From positions 62,001-126,000 of the forward strand of contig JAJYVF010000010.1 of NCBI GenBank assembly GCA_021792135.1: a stretch of DNA of 64,000 nucleotides. Direction: 5' to 3'. Below, piece by piece: positions 29,638-37,425 of the stretch. How positions within the stretch are numbered: position 1 is the stretch's first letter; every line of letters starts with the position of its first letter. A program made the translations under genes and the position numbers. Source of the DNA: Acidobacteriota bacterium. Lineage in GTDB: Bacteria; Acidobacteriota; Terriglobia; Terriglobales; Acidobacteriaceae. Under the pieces are notes generated by a model. The model ran no database searches and was not told where the DNA came from. It saw only the letters and a program-made list of their open reading frames with translations.

Positions 29638-30144
29638 TCAGTTCTGCGGGGCAACTGCCGGGCGGGGCACCACGATTCCCTTCGCCTTGTGGGCACCGGG
29701 AGCGATGCGCGCGCGTCCCTGCCGGTGGATCGCGTGCCCCCTTGCCGACTTGCCGGCCGGGATCGGGGCGGAAGACGGTCCCGCGGGGTGCGCCGCGGAG
29801 GCGGCTCCGACTCCCGAGGCAGGCAGATGCAGCACGGGGGCTACGGAAACCGGGGCCGGCGCGATGTGCCTCGAGTGGCTCACGGAACCGGCAACGATCA
29901 CCGCACCGACCAGCAATGTGGAGGCGGTGCCGAGAGCCGGCGCCGAGAACCGCCTCAGCCAGCCGGTGCGCGAGGCAGGGAATGCATTGGTAGCGGAGCC
30001 CATCCGCATACGCTCGGCCGCCAGGCGAGTCAGAAGCCTGCCTTCCAGGCCGGGTGCGGGTAGAGAGTTGCCGAGGCTGCGCAGGGCAGCGTCAATCCGG
30101 TTGTTCACACGGGAATCGGATCCGGGGTCGATCTCAGGCTTCAT
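29638..30144 (-). CDS. Membrane protein downstream of an ECF sigma factor, possible anti-sigma factor
   Basis: A protein of 168 aa. The cytoplasmic N-terminal part (residues 1-67: RVNNRIDAALRSLGNSL, LEGRLLTRLAAERMRMG) is followed by one transmembrane helix (about 71-88, GTASTLLVGAVIVAGSV) and a Pro/Ala/His-rich outer tail. Its ATG overlaps the sigma factor stop (ATGA). Position and topology are those of anti-sigma factors, but the zinc-binding HxxxCxxC motif of the common class is absent, so the assignment is by context only. Confidence 0.6.
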   Translation of the reverse strand: MKPEIDPGSDSRVNNRIDAALRSLGNSLPAPGLEGRLLTRLAAERMRMGSATNAFPASRTGWLRRFSAPALGTASTLLVGAVIVAGSVSHSRHIAPAPVSVAPVLHLPASGVGAASAAHPAGPSSAPIPAGKSARGHAIHRQGRARIAPGAHKAKGIVVPRPAVAPQN

Positions 30145-30719
30145 CGCGTGATCCCTTCTTTCTCGAGCAGAACCGCAAGTTCTCTGCGGGCGCGGAAGAT
30201 GCGGGAGCGAATGGAGGACTCGGTGGTGCCGAGCGTGGCCGCGATCTCGGCGGTGCTCAGCTCTTCGACGGCCGACAGCAGCAGCGCCTCCCGCTCGCGG
30301 TTCGGGAGCCGATCCACCAGCGCGAGAATGCGAGCGTGTTCCTCCGTGGAGATTGCAGTGTCGTCCGCGCCGCGTTCGCCGGAGGGCAGCACGCGGGCGT
30401 GGTCGGCGATGTCCTCGTTCTCCGGGCGCGTTTTGGCGCGGCGCTTCTTGTCGAGGACGATATTCCAGACGATGCGAACCAGCCAGACCCGGTAATCGCG
30501 GATTTCCGAGAGGCGGGATTCGTGCTTCAGGACGCGAAGGAAGGTTTCCTGCACGGCGTCTTCCGCCTCGGCGGCATTGCGCGTGACCGAGAAGGCCACA
30601 CGATAAAGGGCCGTCGAGTACTCAGCAACCAGGGCGGCAATCGTCTTGCTGGTGTCCAATGGCTTCGCAACCGGAGCAGGCGCCACCCAGCTGACGAGCT
30701 GGCCTTCCAGGGAATTCAT
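30141..30719 (-). CDS. ECF-type RNA polymerase sigma factor
   Basis: A sigma-70 family protein of 192 aa. Region 2: YSTALYRVAFSVTRNAAEAE then DAVQETFLRVLKHESRL and IRDYRVWLVRIVWNIVLDKKR. Region 4: LVDRLPNREREALLLSAVEE then LSTAEIAATLGTTESSIRSR, the -35 recognising helix-turn-helix. There is no region 1 or 3, typical of ECF sigmas that answer envelope stress. It is coupled to the single-helix membrane protein that may hold it inactive. The upstream gap (30720-30978) separates it from a divergent gene and could hold its own promoter; I see no clear GGAAC-type element. Confidence 0.9.
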   Translation of the reverse strand: MNSLEGQLVSWVAPAPVAKPLDTSKTIAALVAEYSTALYRVAFSVTRNAAEAEDAVQETFLRVLKHESRLSEIRDYRVWLVRIVWNIVLDKKRRAKTRPENEDIADHARVLPSGERGADDTAISTEEHARILALVDRLPNREREALLLSAVEELSTAEIAATLGTTESSIRSRIFRARRELAVLLEKEGITR

Positions 30720-30978
30720 CCTGGCTATCCTCCGGCCGGATTTCGAGGTCCGGCGCAGGTAAATCGCACGTCTGCTCTAAAGACGGAGGATACCGCGTTT
30801 TCGCTCCTGCCGATTTGGGCGTGGCCAAATCACGGGGCTTCCGGGTGTATTTCGTGCTGTGGAGTCTTTCACCAGACTGGCACTAGACTGGCACTGATGC
30901 ACTCGCCAGGCAGCCGGGGGCGGCAGAAGACGCGCCGCCTTCGGCGAAGAGCGCGGCATCCGGGCGCCAGGAATTTTC

Positions 30979-31734
30979 ATGCATCGGCAACCCTGGTTCG
31001 AACTTCACGATCAGCAGTGGTTTCCCGCCCTCTTCCGCGATCTGGTGACGGAGGCGCTGCAAGCCACGTGGAAGACGAACCACACCTATCGGCCTGTCGT
31101 CCCGCTGCTGCGCGAGGCGGTGGAGCGCTCGCGGTCGCGCCGCATCATCGACCTGTGCTCAGGCGGAGGCGGTCCCTGGCCCGCGCTGTACAAGCAGATG
31201 GCGGACGGGCGCCCGCTGGAGGTTCGTCTGACGGATCTCTATCCGAATGCGCGCGTTACGCCGGCCAACGGGCTCAGTATGCACCCGGAGCCGGTGGATG
31301 CGCGCTGCGTTCCGGGGCAGCTGACAGGCTTCCGCACCATGTTTTCCTCCTTCCACCATTTCGATCCGCCCGCAGCCCGGGCGATCCTGGCCGACGCTTT
31401 CTCGCGCCGGGAGGGGATCGCGGTCTTCGAGGCAGCTCGGCGCAGCGCCTGGACGCTTCTGGCGGTCAATGCCGTTCCGCTGCTGGCGCTCAGAGCGGGG
31501 CTGGCGGCGTGGCCCATCCCGGCGAGCCGCATCCTGTGGACCTATCTGCTTCCGGTGGTTCCGGCGGTGCTTTGGATGGATGGCGTGCTGTCGTGCCTGC
31601 GCAGCTACTCGCTGGCCGATCTGCATGAGCTGACGGAGGGGCTGTCGGCTCCGGATTATGAGTGGCGGATGGGCGAGCAGCGCGGCGGTCCGGTGGCGAT
31701 CACCTACCTGATCGGAGGGGCGGTGAACCGCTGA
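30979..31734 (+). CDS. Class I methyltransferase-like protein
   Basis: A protein of 251 aa. RRIIDLCSGGGGPWPALYKQ is a glycine-rich SAM-binding loop (motif I), and LEVRLTDLYPNARVTPANGL is a motif II with Asp for the ribose. RTMFSSFHHFDPPAARAIL resembles motif IV. The second half has a hydrophobic stretch (LWTYLLPVVPAVLWMDGVLS) that could be a membrane helix. The substrate is unknown. It is divergent from the sigma factor, but nothing ties them functionally. Confidence 0.7.
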   Translation: MHRQPWFELHDQQWFPALFRDLVTEALQATWKTNHTYRPVVPLLREAVERSRSRRIIDLCSGGGGPWPALYKQMADGRPLEVRLTDLYPNARVTPANGLSMHPEPVDARCVPGQLTGFRTMFSSFHHFDPPAARAILADAFSRREGIAVFEAARRSAWTLLAVNAVPLLALRAGLAAWPIPASRILWTYLLPVVPAVLWMDGVLSCLRSYSLADLHELTEGLSAPDYEWRMGEQRGGPVAITYLIGGAVNR

Positions 31735-31882
31735 TCCGGCAACCGCCGCGGCGTCCGCGAAGCGCACCCGATGCGGGCGGGGACGGCGAAAACCGGGGCA
31801 CTCCCGCTCGCCTGCGCGGGCAACCTTTGACAATCCGACCGCAGGTTTGCTGGTGCATAATGGCAGCAGGGGCCCTCCCGGT

Positions 31883-32560
31883 TTGAACCTGCCCAATTCC
31901 ATCACGATGGGCCGCATCTTCTGCGTACCTGTGCTCATCTGGATGCTGTCGCCGCATTTTCCACATGGCGGCTGGCATGGCGAGCAGGAGGTGGCTGCAT
32001 CCCTGTTCTTCATCGTGGTTTCGATCTCCGACGGCGTCGACGGCTATCTTGCCCGGAGGCGCGGCCAGATCACCACGATGGGCATGCTGCTCGATCCCAT
32101 TGCCGACAAGCTGCTCATCTGCTCGGCTTACATCGCGCTGATCCAGTTCAATCCGCACGTGGTGAAGCCGTGGATCGCGGTGATTGTGATTGGGCGCGAG
32201 TTTCTGGTGAGCGGCCTGCGTTCGATTGCCTCGACGGAAGGCTTCACCATCGAAGCCAGCGATCTGGGCAAACTCAAAACGGTGATCCAGATCGTCTCCG
32301 TGGTCGCCGCGACCCTGGCTCACGGCTGGTACGAGTGGCACTTCGGGTGGTTCATCGTGCCGGTGGATCTGTTCGCGGTGGTCGGAATCTACTACATGGC
32401 TGCTGTTTCGACTCTTTCGGCCGTCGATTACTTTGTGGCCTTCTGGCGAAAGATCGACCGGGCCACCGCGACCCGTCGCAGCAGCGAGAACGAATTCGTG
32501 CTGAGCCGGCGGAAGAAGAAGACTCCGCCGCAGCCGGCGCGCAACGCGACGCAACTCTAG
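31883..32560 (+). CDS. pgsA: CDP-diacylglycerol-glycerol-3-phosphate 3-phosphatidyltransferase
   Basis: Makes phosphatidylglycerol phosphate in the inner membrane. The CDP-alcohol phosphotransferase motif DG(X2)AR(X8)G(X3)D(X3)D is seen as DGVDGYLARRRGQITTMGML followed by DPIADK. Several transmembrane helices flank it (ASLFFIVVSIS, WIAVIVIGREFLV, IQIVSVVAATL). The C-terminus is Arg/Lys rich. I start at TTG 31883 (LNLPNSITMGRIF), which fits the family; the frame also opens at TTG 31847. CATAAT at 31856-31861 would put the transcript start very close to the TTG. Confidence 0.9.
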   Translation: MNLPNSITMGRIFCVPVLIWMLSPHFPHGGWHGEQEVAASLFFIVVSISDGVDGYLARRRGQITTMGMLLDPIADKLLICSAYIALIQFNPHVVKPWIAVIVIGREFLVSGLRSIASTEGFTIEASDLGKLKTVIQIVSVVAATLAHGWYEWHFGWFIVPVDLFAVVGIYYMAAVSTLSAVDYFVAFWRKIDRATATRRSSENEFVLSRRKKKTPPQPARNATQL

Positions 32561-32622
32561 AAATCGCGGGGCTGTCCGCCCCTGCCGGGGCCGAGCTCAG
32601 CCGGTGCTCCCCCCTGACCTGC

Positions 32623-32895
32623 CATTCCCGGCGGCGCGTGCAGGTCTCGTGCGCTCTGACCGTCATCGATGCAGGAACGATCATCAACCGGAAGGCGGAA
32701 CCGGACTGCATCTTCGTGGAGTATCCTGATTACGAAATCAACGAATACGGTTCGCGCGGGATGGGCGAGACTGGGCTGGCCGGCGCAGCTCCCGGACCCC
32801 GGATGGCCGTATATCACGCGACGGGCGAGGGGGTTCGCAAGCTGCCTGTTGGGGTCGAGGACCCGCTGGCCGCGCCGCAGAATCCGAGTGCCTGA
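32623..32895 (+). pseudogene. Remnant of xanthine dehydrogenase molybdenum-binding subunit (C-terminal pieces)
   Basis: This frame reads RRRVQVSCALTVIDAGTIIN then, after an abrupt junction (RKAEPD), CIFVEYPDYEINEYGSRGMG, ETGLAGAAPG and MAVYHATGEGVRKLPVGVED. The two pieces match separated blocks near the C-terminus of XdhA/YagR-type large subunits (VDAGRVINP and FVEYPD..N..GARGIGE.GL). The sequence normally between them, and the other about 650 residues upstream, are missing. No start codon with a ribosome site is present; the open frame simply runs on from an unrelated shadow of pgsA. xdhC starts 2 bases after its stop. I read this as a deletion scar of an xdh operon. Confidence 0.7.
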
Positions 32896-32897
32896 AG

Positions 32898-33944
32898 ATG
32901 AGTGAATTGCGGCAGATCCTCGACCTGTGGAAGCGGGCCACCGCCGCGGGCGAGGAAATTTGCCTCGCCACGGTCGTTGGCATTGAGGGGTCGGCCTACC
33001 GACGCCCTGGGGCGCGCATGCTGCTGACGTCGACCGGCCTGCGGGCGGGAACCATCAGCGGGGGGTGCCTCGAAGCCGAAGTCGTGAAGAAAGCCTGGTG
33101 GCTGACCGCGCAGGGCCCAGCCATCCAGCGCTACAGCAGTTTTTTCGACGACGATGGCGATATGCCCTACGGTCTGGGCTGCGGCGGGACCGTGATCGTT
33201 CTGCTGGAGCGGGGTGAGGCCGCGGCGGCATCGCTGGAGGCGCTGCGCCGCAGCAGCGAGGAACGAACTCCTTCGGTCATCCTCACGGATACCGCGGTCG
33301 AACAACCCGGCACTGTGCTGATCCTGAATCACGCGGGGGAAGCGGTGTTCGAGCGCGCCGCGGATTCGCAGCTGCGCGCAGCCGCCCGGGAAGCGCTGCA
33401 GGCCCGGGAGTCGCGGCGCTTTGGGCAGACCTTCATCGAGTATGTCGCACCTCCGCTGGCCCTCTTCGTCTTTGGCGCGGGGGATGACGCGCAGCCGCTG
33501 GTGGAACTTGCATCGTCGCTGGGGTGGCATGTGGCGGTCGCGGACGGGCGCACGAACCTCGCGCGGGCGGAGCGCTTTCCGCGGGCAGCGCGCGTGCAGG
33601 TGCTCGACGAGTCGCTGGCCGCGAACCCGGAAGATGCCGCCGTCATCATGACCCACAGCTACGAGCAGGACGCCAGACTGCTGCGTATGCTGCTGCCGCT
33701 CAGGCTGAGGTACCTCGGCATTCTGGGGCCGAAGCTGCGTACCGAGCGTCTGGTGACGGAAGTGGCTCCGCAGCTGGGCCTCGATCCGGCTGCGTGCATG
33801 GCGCGGCTGCACAGCCCGGTGGGGCTGGATATTGGCGGCCATTCGCCGGCGACCATTGCGCTCTCGATTGCGGCGGAGATTCAGGCGGAGTTTTCCGGCC
33901 GACCGGCGCGCAGCGGCGCCTCCGCCGAACCCGTTCATGCCTGA
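32898..33944 (+). CDS. xdhC: XdhC-family molybdenum cofactor maturation protein
   Basis: A protein of 348 aa. The N-terminal XdhC domain (ICLATVVGIEGSAYRRPGAR, LRAGTISGGCLEAEVVKKAW, GLGCGGTVIVLLE) precedes a Rossmann domain (ALFVFGAGDDAQPLVELASS, ...AAVIMTHSYEQDARLLRMLL, LGILGPKLRTERLV). XdhC binds molybdenum cofactor, sulfurates it with a partner and inserts it into xanthine dehydrogenase. Here its target gene is only a remnant directly upstream. The MobA-like gene overlaps its end by 8 bases, so the two are co-expressed. Confidence 0.9.
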   Translation: MSELRQILDLWKRATAAGEEICLATVVGIEGSAYRRPGARMLLTSTGLRAGTISGGCLEAEVVKKAWWLTAQGPAIQRYSSFFDDDGDMPYGLGCGGTVIVLLERGEAAAASLEALRRSSEERTPSVILTDTAVEQPGTVLILNHAGEAVFERAADSQLRAAAREALQARESRRFGQTFIEYVAPPLALFVFGAGDDAQPLVELASSLGWHVAVADGRTNLARAERFPRAARVQVLDESLAANPEDAAVIMTHSYEQDARLLRMLLPLRLRYLGILGPKLRTERLVTEVAPQLGLDPAACMARLHSPVGLDIGGHSPATIALSIAAEIQAEFSGRPARSGASAEPVHA

Positions 33945-34533
33945 GCCTTGCTTCGCCGCGGTACTACTGGCTGCGGGTGGCTCGGCCCGTCTCGGCAGAC
34001 CGAAGCAGCTCATTCGAATCGGCGGCGAATCGCTTCTTCGCCGAACTGCGCGGATCGCCCTGGAGGCAGGACTTGCGCCGGTCTTCGTCGTCCTTGGCTA
34101 TCGTGCAGGGGAAATGGAGCCCGAGCTGGAAGGCCTGGCCGTCACGGTGCTTCTGAATGAAAGGTGGCAGGAGGGTATGGGATCGTCCCTGCACTGCGGA
34201 GTGGCTTCGGTGTCCGGCCTGCGCCCCGAGCCTTCAGGGGTGGTGCTGATGGTCTGCGACCAGCTGCGTCTCAACCGCGAGCACCTGCGCGCGCTGCTGA
34301 CATGCCAGTCCGAGGGCGATAGCTGGATTACGGCCTCCTTCTATGGAGGGAGAGCGGGAGTTCCGGCTGTCTTTTCCCGGCGCCTGCTGCCGGCGCTTCT
34401 TGCGGTAAGGGGGGATCGGGGCGCCAGGGATCTGATCGCCGGGTACCCGGAGCAAACGAAACTGGTTCCCTGGCCGGACGGAGCCCTGGATCTGGACCTT
34501 CCGGAGGACCTGAAACCAGGCAGGGTGGAGTGA
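33937..34533 (+). CDS. MobA/MocA-like nucleotidyltransferase
   Basis: A protein of 198 aa. It begins FAAVLLAAGGSARLGRPKQL, the NTP-transferase loop of the MobA/MocA/CoxI group. Then come VTVLLNERWQEGMGSSLHCG, GVVLMVCDQLRLNREHLRAL, and GVPAVFSRRLLPALLAVRGD. Relatives add CMP or GMP to molybdopterin for xanthine dehydrogenase-type enzymes, and its position after xdhC supports MocA-type cytidylation. The ATG at 33937 overlaps xdhC; the frame is open further upstream only as a shadow. Confidence 0.85.
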   Translation: MPEPCFAAVLLAAGGSARLGRPKQLIRIGGESLLRRTARIALEAGLAPVFVVLGYRAGEMEPELEGLAVTVLLNERWQEGMGSSLHCGVASVSGLRPEPSGVVLMVCDQLRLNREHLRALLTCQSEGDSWITASFYGGRAGVPAVFSRRLLPALLAVRGDRGARDLIAGYPEQTKLVPWPDGALDLDLPEDLKPGRVE

Positions 34534-34789
34534 TGGGGATCATGGTGAGGCGTCTATTTGGTGATATCGAAATAAGATTCACCTCACAAAAGCGATTTTC
34601 TCCGCTGAGCTAACCTTCTGCAACCCTTATGGGGAGCGAGTTGCCAACCGTTTACATCGGGGTCTAGCATACGGGGAGTTTGGTGGAAATCCCTGCAAGG
34701 ACGGGACGCGCCCCGAGCGAAGCCATGTCGATCCCCGAGAAGCTGATGTTGCAGTCCCACTTCCAAAGCAGCAAGCGGAGCGAGCTTAT
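34534..34789 (+). other. Intergenic region before the GvpL/F-like gene
   Basis: Holds a nested dyad just after the MobA-like gene (GTGAGG 34545-34550, TATTT 34555-34559, AAATA 34570-34574, CCTCAC 34582-34587), possibly a weak transcript end. The stretch 34660-34780 is rich in short G/C stems but matches no riboswitch I can verify. Confidence 0.35.
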
Positions 34790-35587
34790 ATGGCGTGGTA
34801 TGCCTACTGCATAACAGAAAGACAGGCCTTTCCCGAACTGCTTCGTCACCGGAAGCCAATTCCAATGGAAGCAGTTACCGGGATCCAGGGAAACCAGATT
34901 TTTCTTTACCCAGCCAGTGATTTAGCCGTCATCGTCAGCGAGTACTCCTCCTCGGAAACTCTTACTCAGCAGTCCGGCGTTGAACATGCCCGTGTCATTT
35001 CAGACTGCTTCAGAACTTCCACTGTCCTGCCCTTTCGTTTTGGAACGGTATTTGCCGACGACGACGCACTTCGGCGGTCGATTCGCTCCAACCAGAGGCA
35101 GTTTCTTACCAATATCGAGCGGCTCCGGGGCAAAGCGGAAATGCATCTGAAGGTGATGCTCGAGGATTGCTGCCGCGAGCAGGTCCGCCGGTACGACCCC
35201 AATTCGGTGCCTGCCGTGGGGCGGGCCTATTTAACGAATTTGCGTGAGAATGCGACGCTGCAGCGCGAGCGGCAGACGAAGGCGCGCACGATCAGTGTCC
35301 AGATGCATCGCATGTTCCTGCCGCTGGCCGAGGAAGTCACCTGCCGGCGCGTGGATAAAGGCAAGATGCTCCTCGATATTGCGCACCTGATCGAGTCCGC
35401 CGGGGTGGAGCGGTACCAGAACAAGTACTCCAGCGCCAGCATGCTGATGAAGGATTGCCAGATGCAGCTTTCGGGCCCGTGGCCACCCTACCACTTTGTG
35501 CATCGGCTCACCAGCCACCCCGCTTCGCCGGCGGCAGCGGCCGCGGGCGCTCCGCGGCACGCCGCCAACCTTGCGGTTCCGGCGTAG
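34790..35587 (+). CDS. GvpL/GvpF-family protein, orphan
   Basis: A protein of 265 aa. Features of the gas-vesicle GvpF/GvpL family: WYAYCITERQ at the start, VSEYSSSETLTQQSGVEHAR, the hallmark VLPFRFGTVFADDDALRRSI, MHLKVMLEDCCREQVRRYD, YLTNLRENATLQRERQTKAR, and LSGPWPPYHFVHRL near the end. GvpF/L proteins bind the shell protein GvpA during vesicle assembly, but no gvpA, gvpN or other gvp gene is in this window. The last about 25 residues are Ala/Pro rich. GGAGCG lies 7 bases before the ATG. Probably repurposed, or its partners lie elsewhere. A terminator follows. Confidence 0.82.
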   Translation: MAWYAYCITERQAFPELLRHRKPIPMEAVTGIQGNQIFLYPASDLAVIVSEYSSSETLTQQSGVEHARVISDCFRTSTVLPFRFGTVFADDDALRRSIRSNQRQFLTNIERLRGKAEMHLKVMLEDCCREQVRRYDPNSVPAVGRAYLTNLRENATLQRERQTKARTISVQMHRMFLPLAEEVTCRRVDKGKMLLDIAHLIESAGVERYQNKYSSASMLMKDCQMQLSGPWPPYHFVHRLTSHPASPAAAAAGAPRHAANLAVPA

Positions 35588-35613
35588 CCGGCGCAAACTG
35601 CATCAAGACGAAA

Positions 35614-35648
35614 AAAGCCCCGGCGGACCCACGAACCACCGGGGCTTT
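35614..35648 (+). terminator. Terminator-like hairpin after the GvpL/F-like gene
   Basis: Stem AAAGCCCCGG / CCGGGGCTTT with a 15-base loop, preceded by an A-run, 27 bases after the stop. Works best as a terminator on either strand; the T-run on the plus strand is only three bases. Confidence 0.65.
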
Positions 35649-35834
35649 CACTGAGGACAAAAGCGGGTGTTGAACTGAAGCGCAGCATCCCGCTCGCCTC
35701 TGGTGTATAGACGCGCGAAACGGGGAGAAAGTTAAGCGTTCTCCTGCAGCACTCCGCACGTGAGCGCGCGGCTGATCCGCGTCGTTCCCGGCCATCCCAC
35801 AGCCGATGCGGCGGCGGATATGATGTGCAGAGAG

Positions 35835-36803
35835 ATGAGCAAAATTTCCTTTCTCTTTCCCGGGCAGAACTCGCAATATACGGGTATGGGGCGCGACCTT
35901 GCGGAGAAGTTTCCGGTCGCGCGCCGAACCTTTGAAGAAGCGGATGACGCGCTGGACTTCTCTCTGTCGAAGCTGTGCTTCGAAGGGCCGGAGGAGCAGC
36001 TGAAGCTGACGGAGTTTCAGCAACCGGCAATCTGCACGGTTTCCGTGGCGGCGCTGCGCGTGCTGGCCGAGCAGGGAATTACGCCTGTGCTGGTTGCCGG
36101 GCATTCGCTCGGCGAGTATGGGGCCAACGTTGCGGCCGGTTCGATGGTGTTTGCCGACGCAGTTCGGACCGTCCGCCAGCGGGGACGATACATGCAGGAG
36201 GCTGTTCCGGCGGGGCAGGGCGGGATGGCTGCCGTTCTTGGGCTGAGCTCGGAAGCAACCGCGCGCGCCTGCAGCGATGCGGCGGCGGAGAGGCAGGCAA
36301 TCGTCTCGGCGGCAAATTTCAACTCGCCCGAGCAGACGGTCATTTCCGGCGAGGCAGCGGCCGTTGAGCGGGCTGCGGCTCTGTGCAAAGAGCGGGGCGC
36401 GAAGCGCGTGGTTATGCTGCAGGTGAGCGCGCCTTTTCACTGCGCGCTGATGCAGTCTGCTCAGGATCGCCTGGCCGGGCTGCTGCAGGGCGTCACGTTT
36501 GCCGCGCCGCGCATCCCTGTGGCGGTGAATGTCGATGCCGCGCTGGCGAGCCAGCCAGACCGATTGCGCGACGCGCTGATCCGGCAGGTGACCGGAGCGG
36601 TGCGCTGGGTTGAATCGATGCGACTGCTGATCGCGCAGGGAACGACACTCTTCATCGAGGTGGGGCCGGGAAAGGTACTCACGGGCCTGATGCGGCAGAT
36701 TGACCGCAGCCAAACCTGCCTGAACGTGGAGGACGCGGCGAGTCTGGAGAGACTCCTTCTTCTGCAGAGCACGGAAGCTCAGGCGAAAGACAGCCAGCGG
36801 TAA
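35835..36803 (+). CDS. fabD: Malonyl CoA-acyl carrier protein transacylase
   Basis: A protein of 322 aa that loads malonyl groups onto ACP for fatty acid synthesis. It starts ISFLFPGQNSQYTGMGRDLA (the common version is GQGSQ). The nucleophile is Ser91 in VAGHSLGEYGANVAAGSMVF, with the usual Arg in QRGRYMQEAVPAGQGGMAAV and the catalytic His in VSAPFHCALM. The C-terminus has FIEVGPGKVLTGLMRQI. ATG 35835 was chosen (frame open to 35760). It stands apart from other fab genes in this window. Confidence 0.92.
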   Translation: MSKISFLFPGQNSQYTGMGRDLAEKFPVARRTFEEADDALDFSLSKLCFEGPEEQLKLTEFQQPAICTVSVAALRVLAEQGITPVLVAGHSLGEYGANVAAGSMVFADAVRTVRQRGRYMQEAVPAGQGGMAAVLGLSSEATARACSDAAAERQAIVSAANFNSPEQTVISGEAAAVERAAALCKERGAKRVVMLQVSAPFHCALMQSAQDRLAGLLQGVTFAAPRIPVAVNVDAALASQPDRLRDALIRQVTGAVRWVESMRLLIAQGTTLFIEVGPGKVLTGLMRQIDRSQTCLNVEDAASLERLLLLQSTEAQAKDSQR

Positions 36804-36851
36804 AGCGGCCAGCCGTCAGTTCTGAGATTCTGCTGCGGGCTCCGAACTCTC

Positions 36852-37328
36852 TCATGGTCCGGAATAAAGCTCGATGGGCGAGAAGCCGATGGTGTTGGTT
36901 CTGTCATCGATGCGCAGAAAGATGGGAGTGCTGCCACCGTTGACGTCCAGGCCGATCACCACGCCATTGCCGACGTGCCGCGCCACGATGATTTTGTGGC
37001 TTCTGATGACGCCGTAGTCGCTTGCCGGGCCCCAGTCCTTCGAGAACTCACTGAAACCGTACGGTTCAAAGTTCTGCGGATGCTGCTGCCAGTTTGGATC
37101 GTTGTTCCAGAGGCCGTAGGCCTCTTTCAGATCGCCGCTTTGCACCGCGCTGAAGAACTGATTGATCCTGTGATCGGCGGACCAATGCCAGAACTGCCAG
37201 GGAATCTGCAGATACCAGAACCACGCGGTGATGCCCACCACCACCACAAAGACAATTGCGGCAATCGAAAAGTTGTGAACAAGGCGCGCTTTGCGCGCAT
37301 TGTAGGCAGGAGCATCCAGCAGGGTCAT
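36852..37328 (-). CDS. Membrane-anchored protein, function unknown
   Basis: A protein of 158 aa with one transmembrane helix (about residues 21-43, FSIAAIVFVVVVGITAWFWY). The outer domain has RINQFFSAVQSGDLKEAYGL, SEFSKDWGPASDYGVIRSHK and GVVIGLDVNGGSTPIFLRID. The pattern of a short helical part then a small beta domain resembles NTF2/DUF4864-like accessory proteins, but I do not assign it. AAGGAG is 10 bases before ATG 37328; the frame runs further upstream without a site. It lies 97 bases downstream of ddl on the same strand. Confidence 0.65.
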   Translation of the reverse strand: MTLLDAPAYNARKARLVHNFSIAAIVFVVVVGITAWFWYLQIPWQFWHWSADHRINQFFSAVQSGDLKEAYGLWNNDPNWQQHPQNFEPYGFSEFSKDWGPASDYGVIRSHKIIVARHVGNGVVIGLDVNGGSTPIFLRIDDRTNTIGFSPIELYSGP

Positions 37329-37425
37329 TCCGCGCGACTCCTTTCGTCTTCCGCGACCCGAGACCTCGAAGGAAGTATCACCATATTCATTCTGACACCT
37401 CAGATGCCCGCTCGGTTTCCGGAAC

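Noticed and set aside
32557-32640. Continuation of pgsA or a separate gene before the xdh remnant
   Set aside because: pgsA ends cleanly; the upstream part of the same frame is a shadow of pgsA with no start site.
34700-34780. c-di-GMP riboswitch-like words (GGGACGC and GAAGCC) upstream of the GvpL/F-like gene
   Set aside because: Spacing and the first conserved block do not match; only isolated words.
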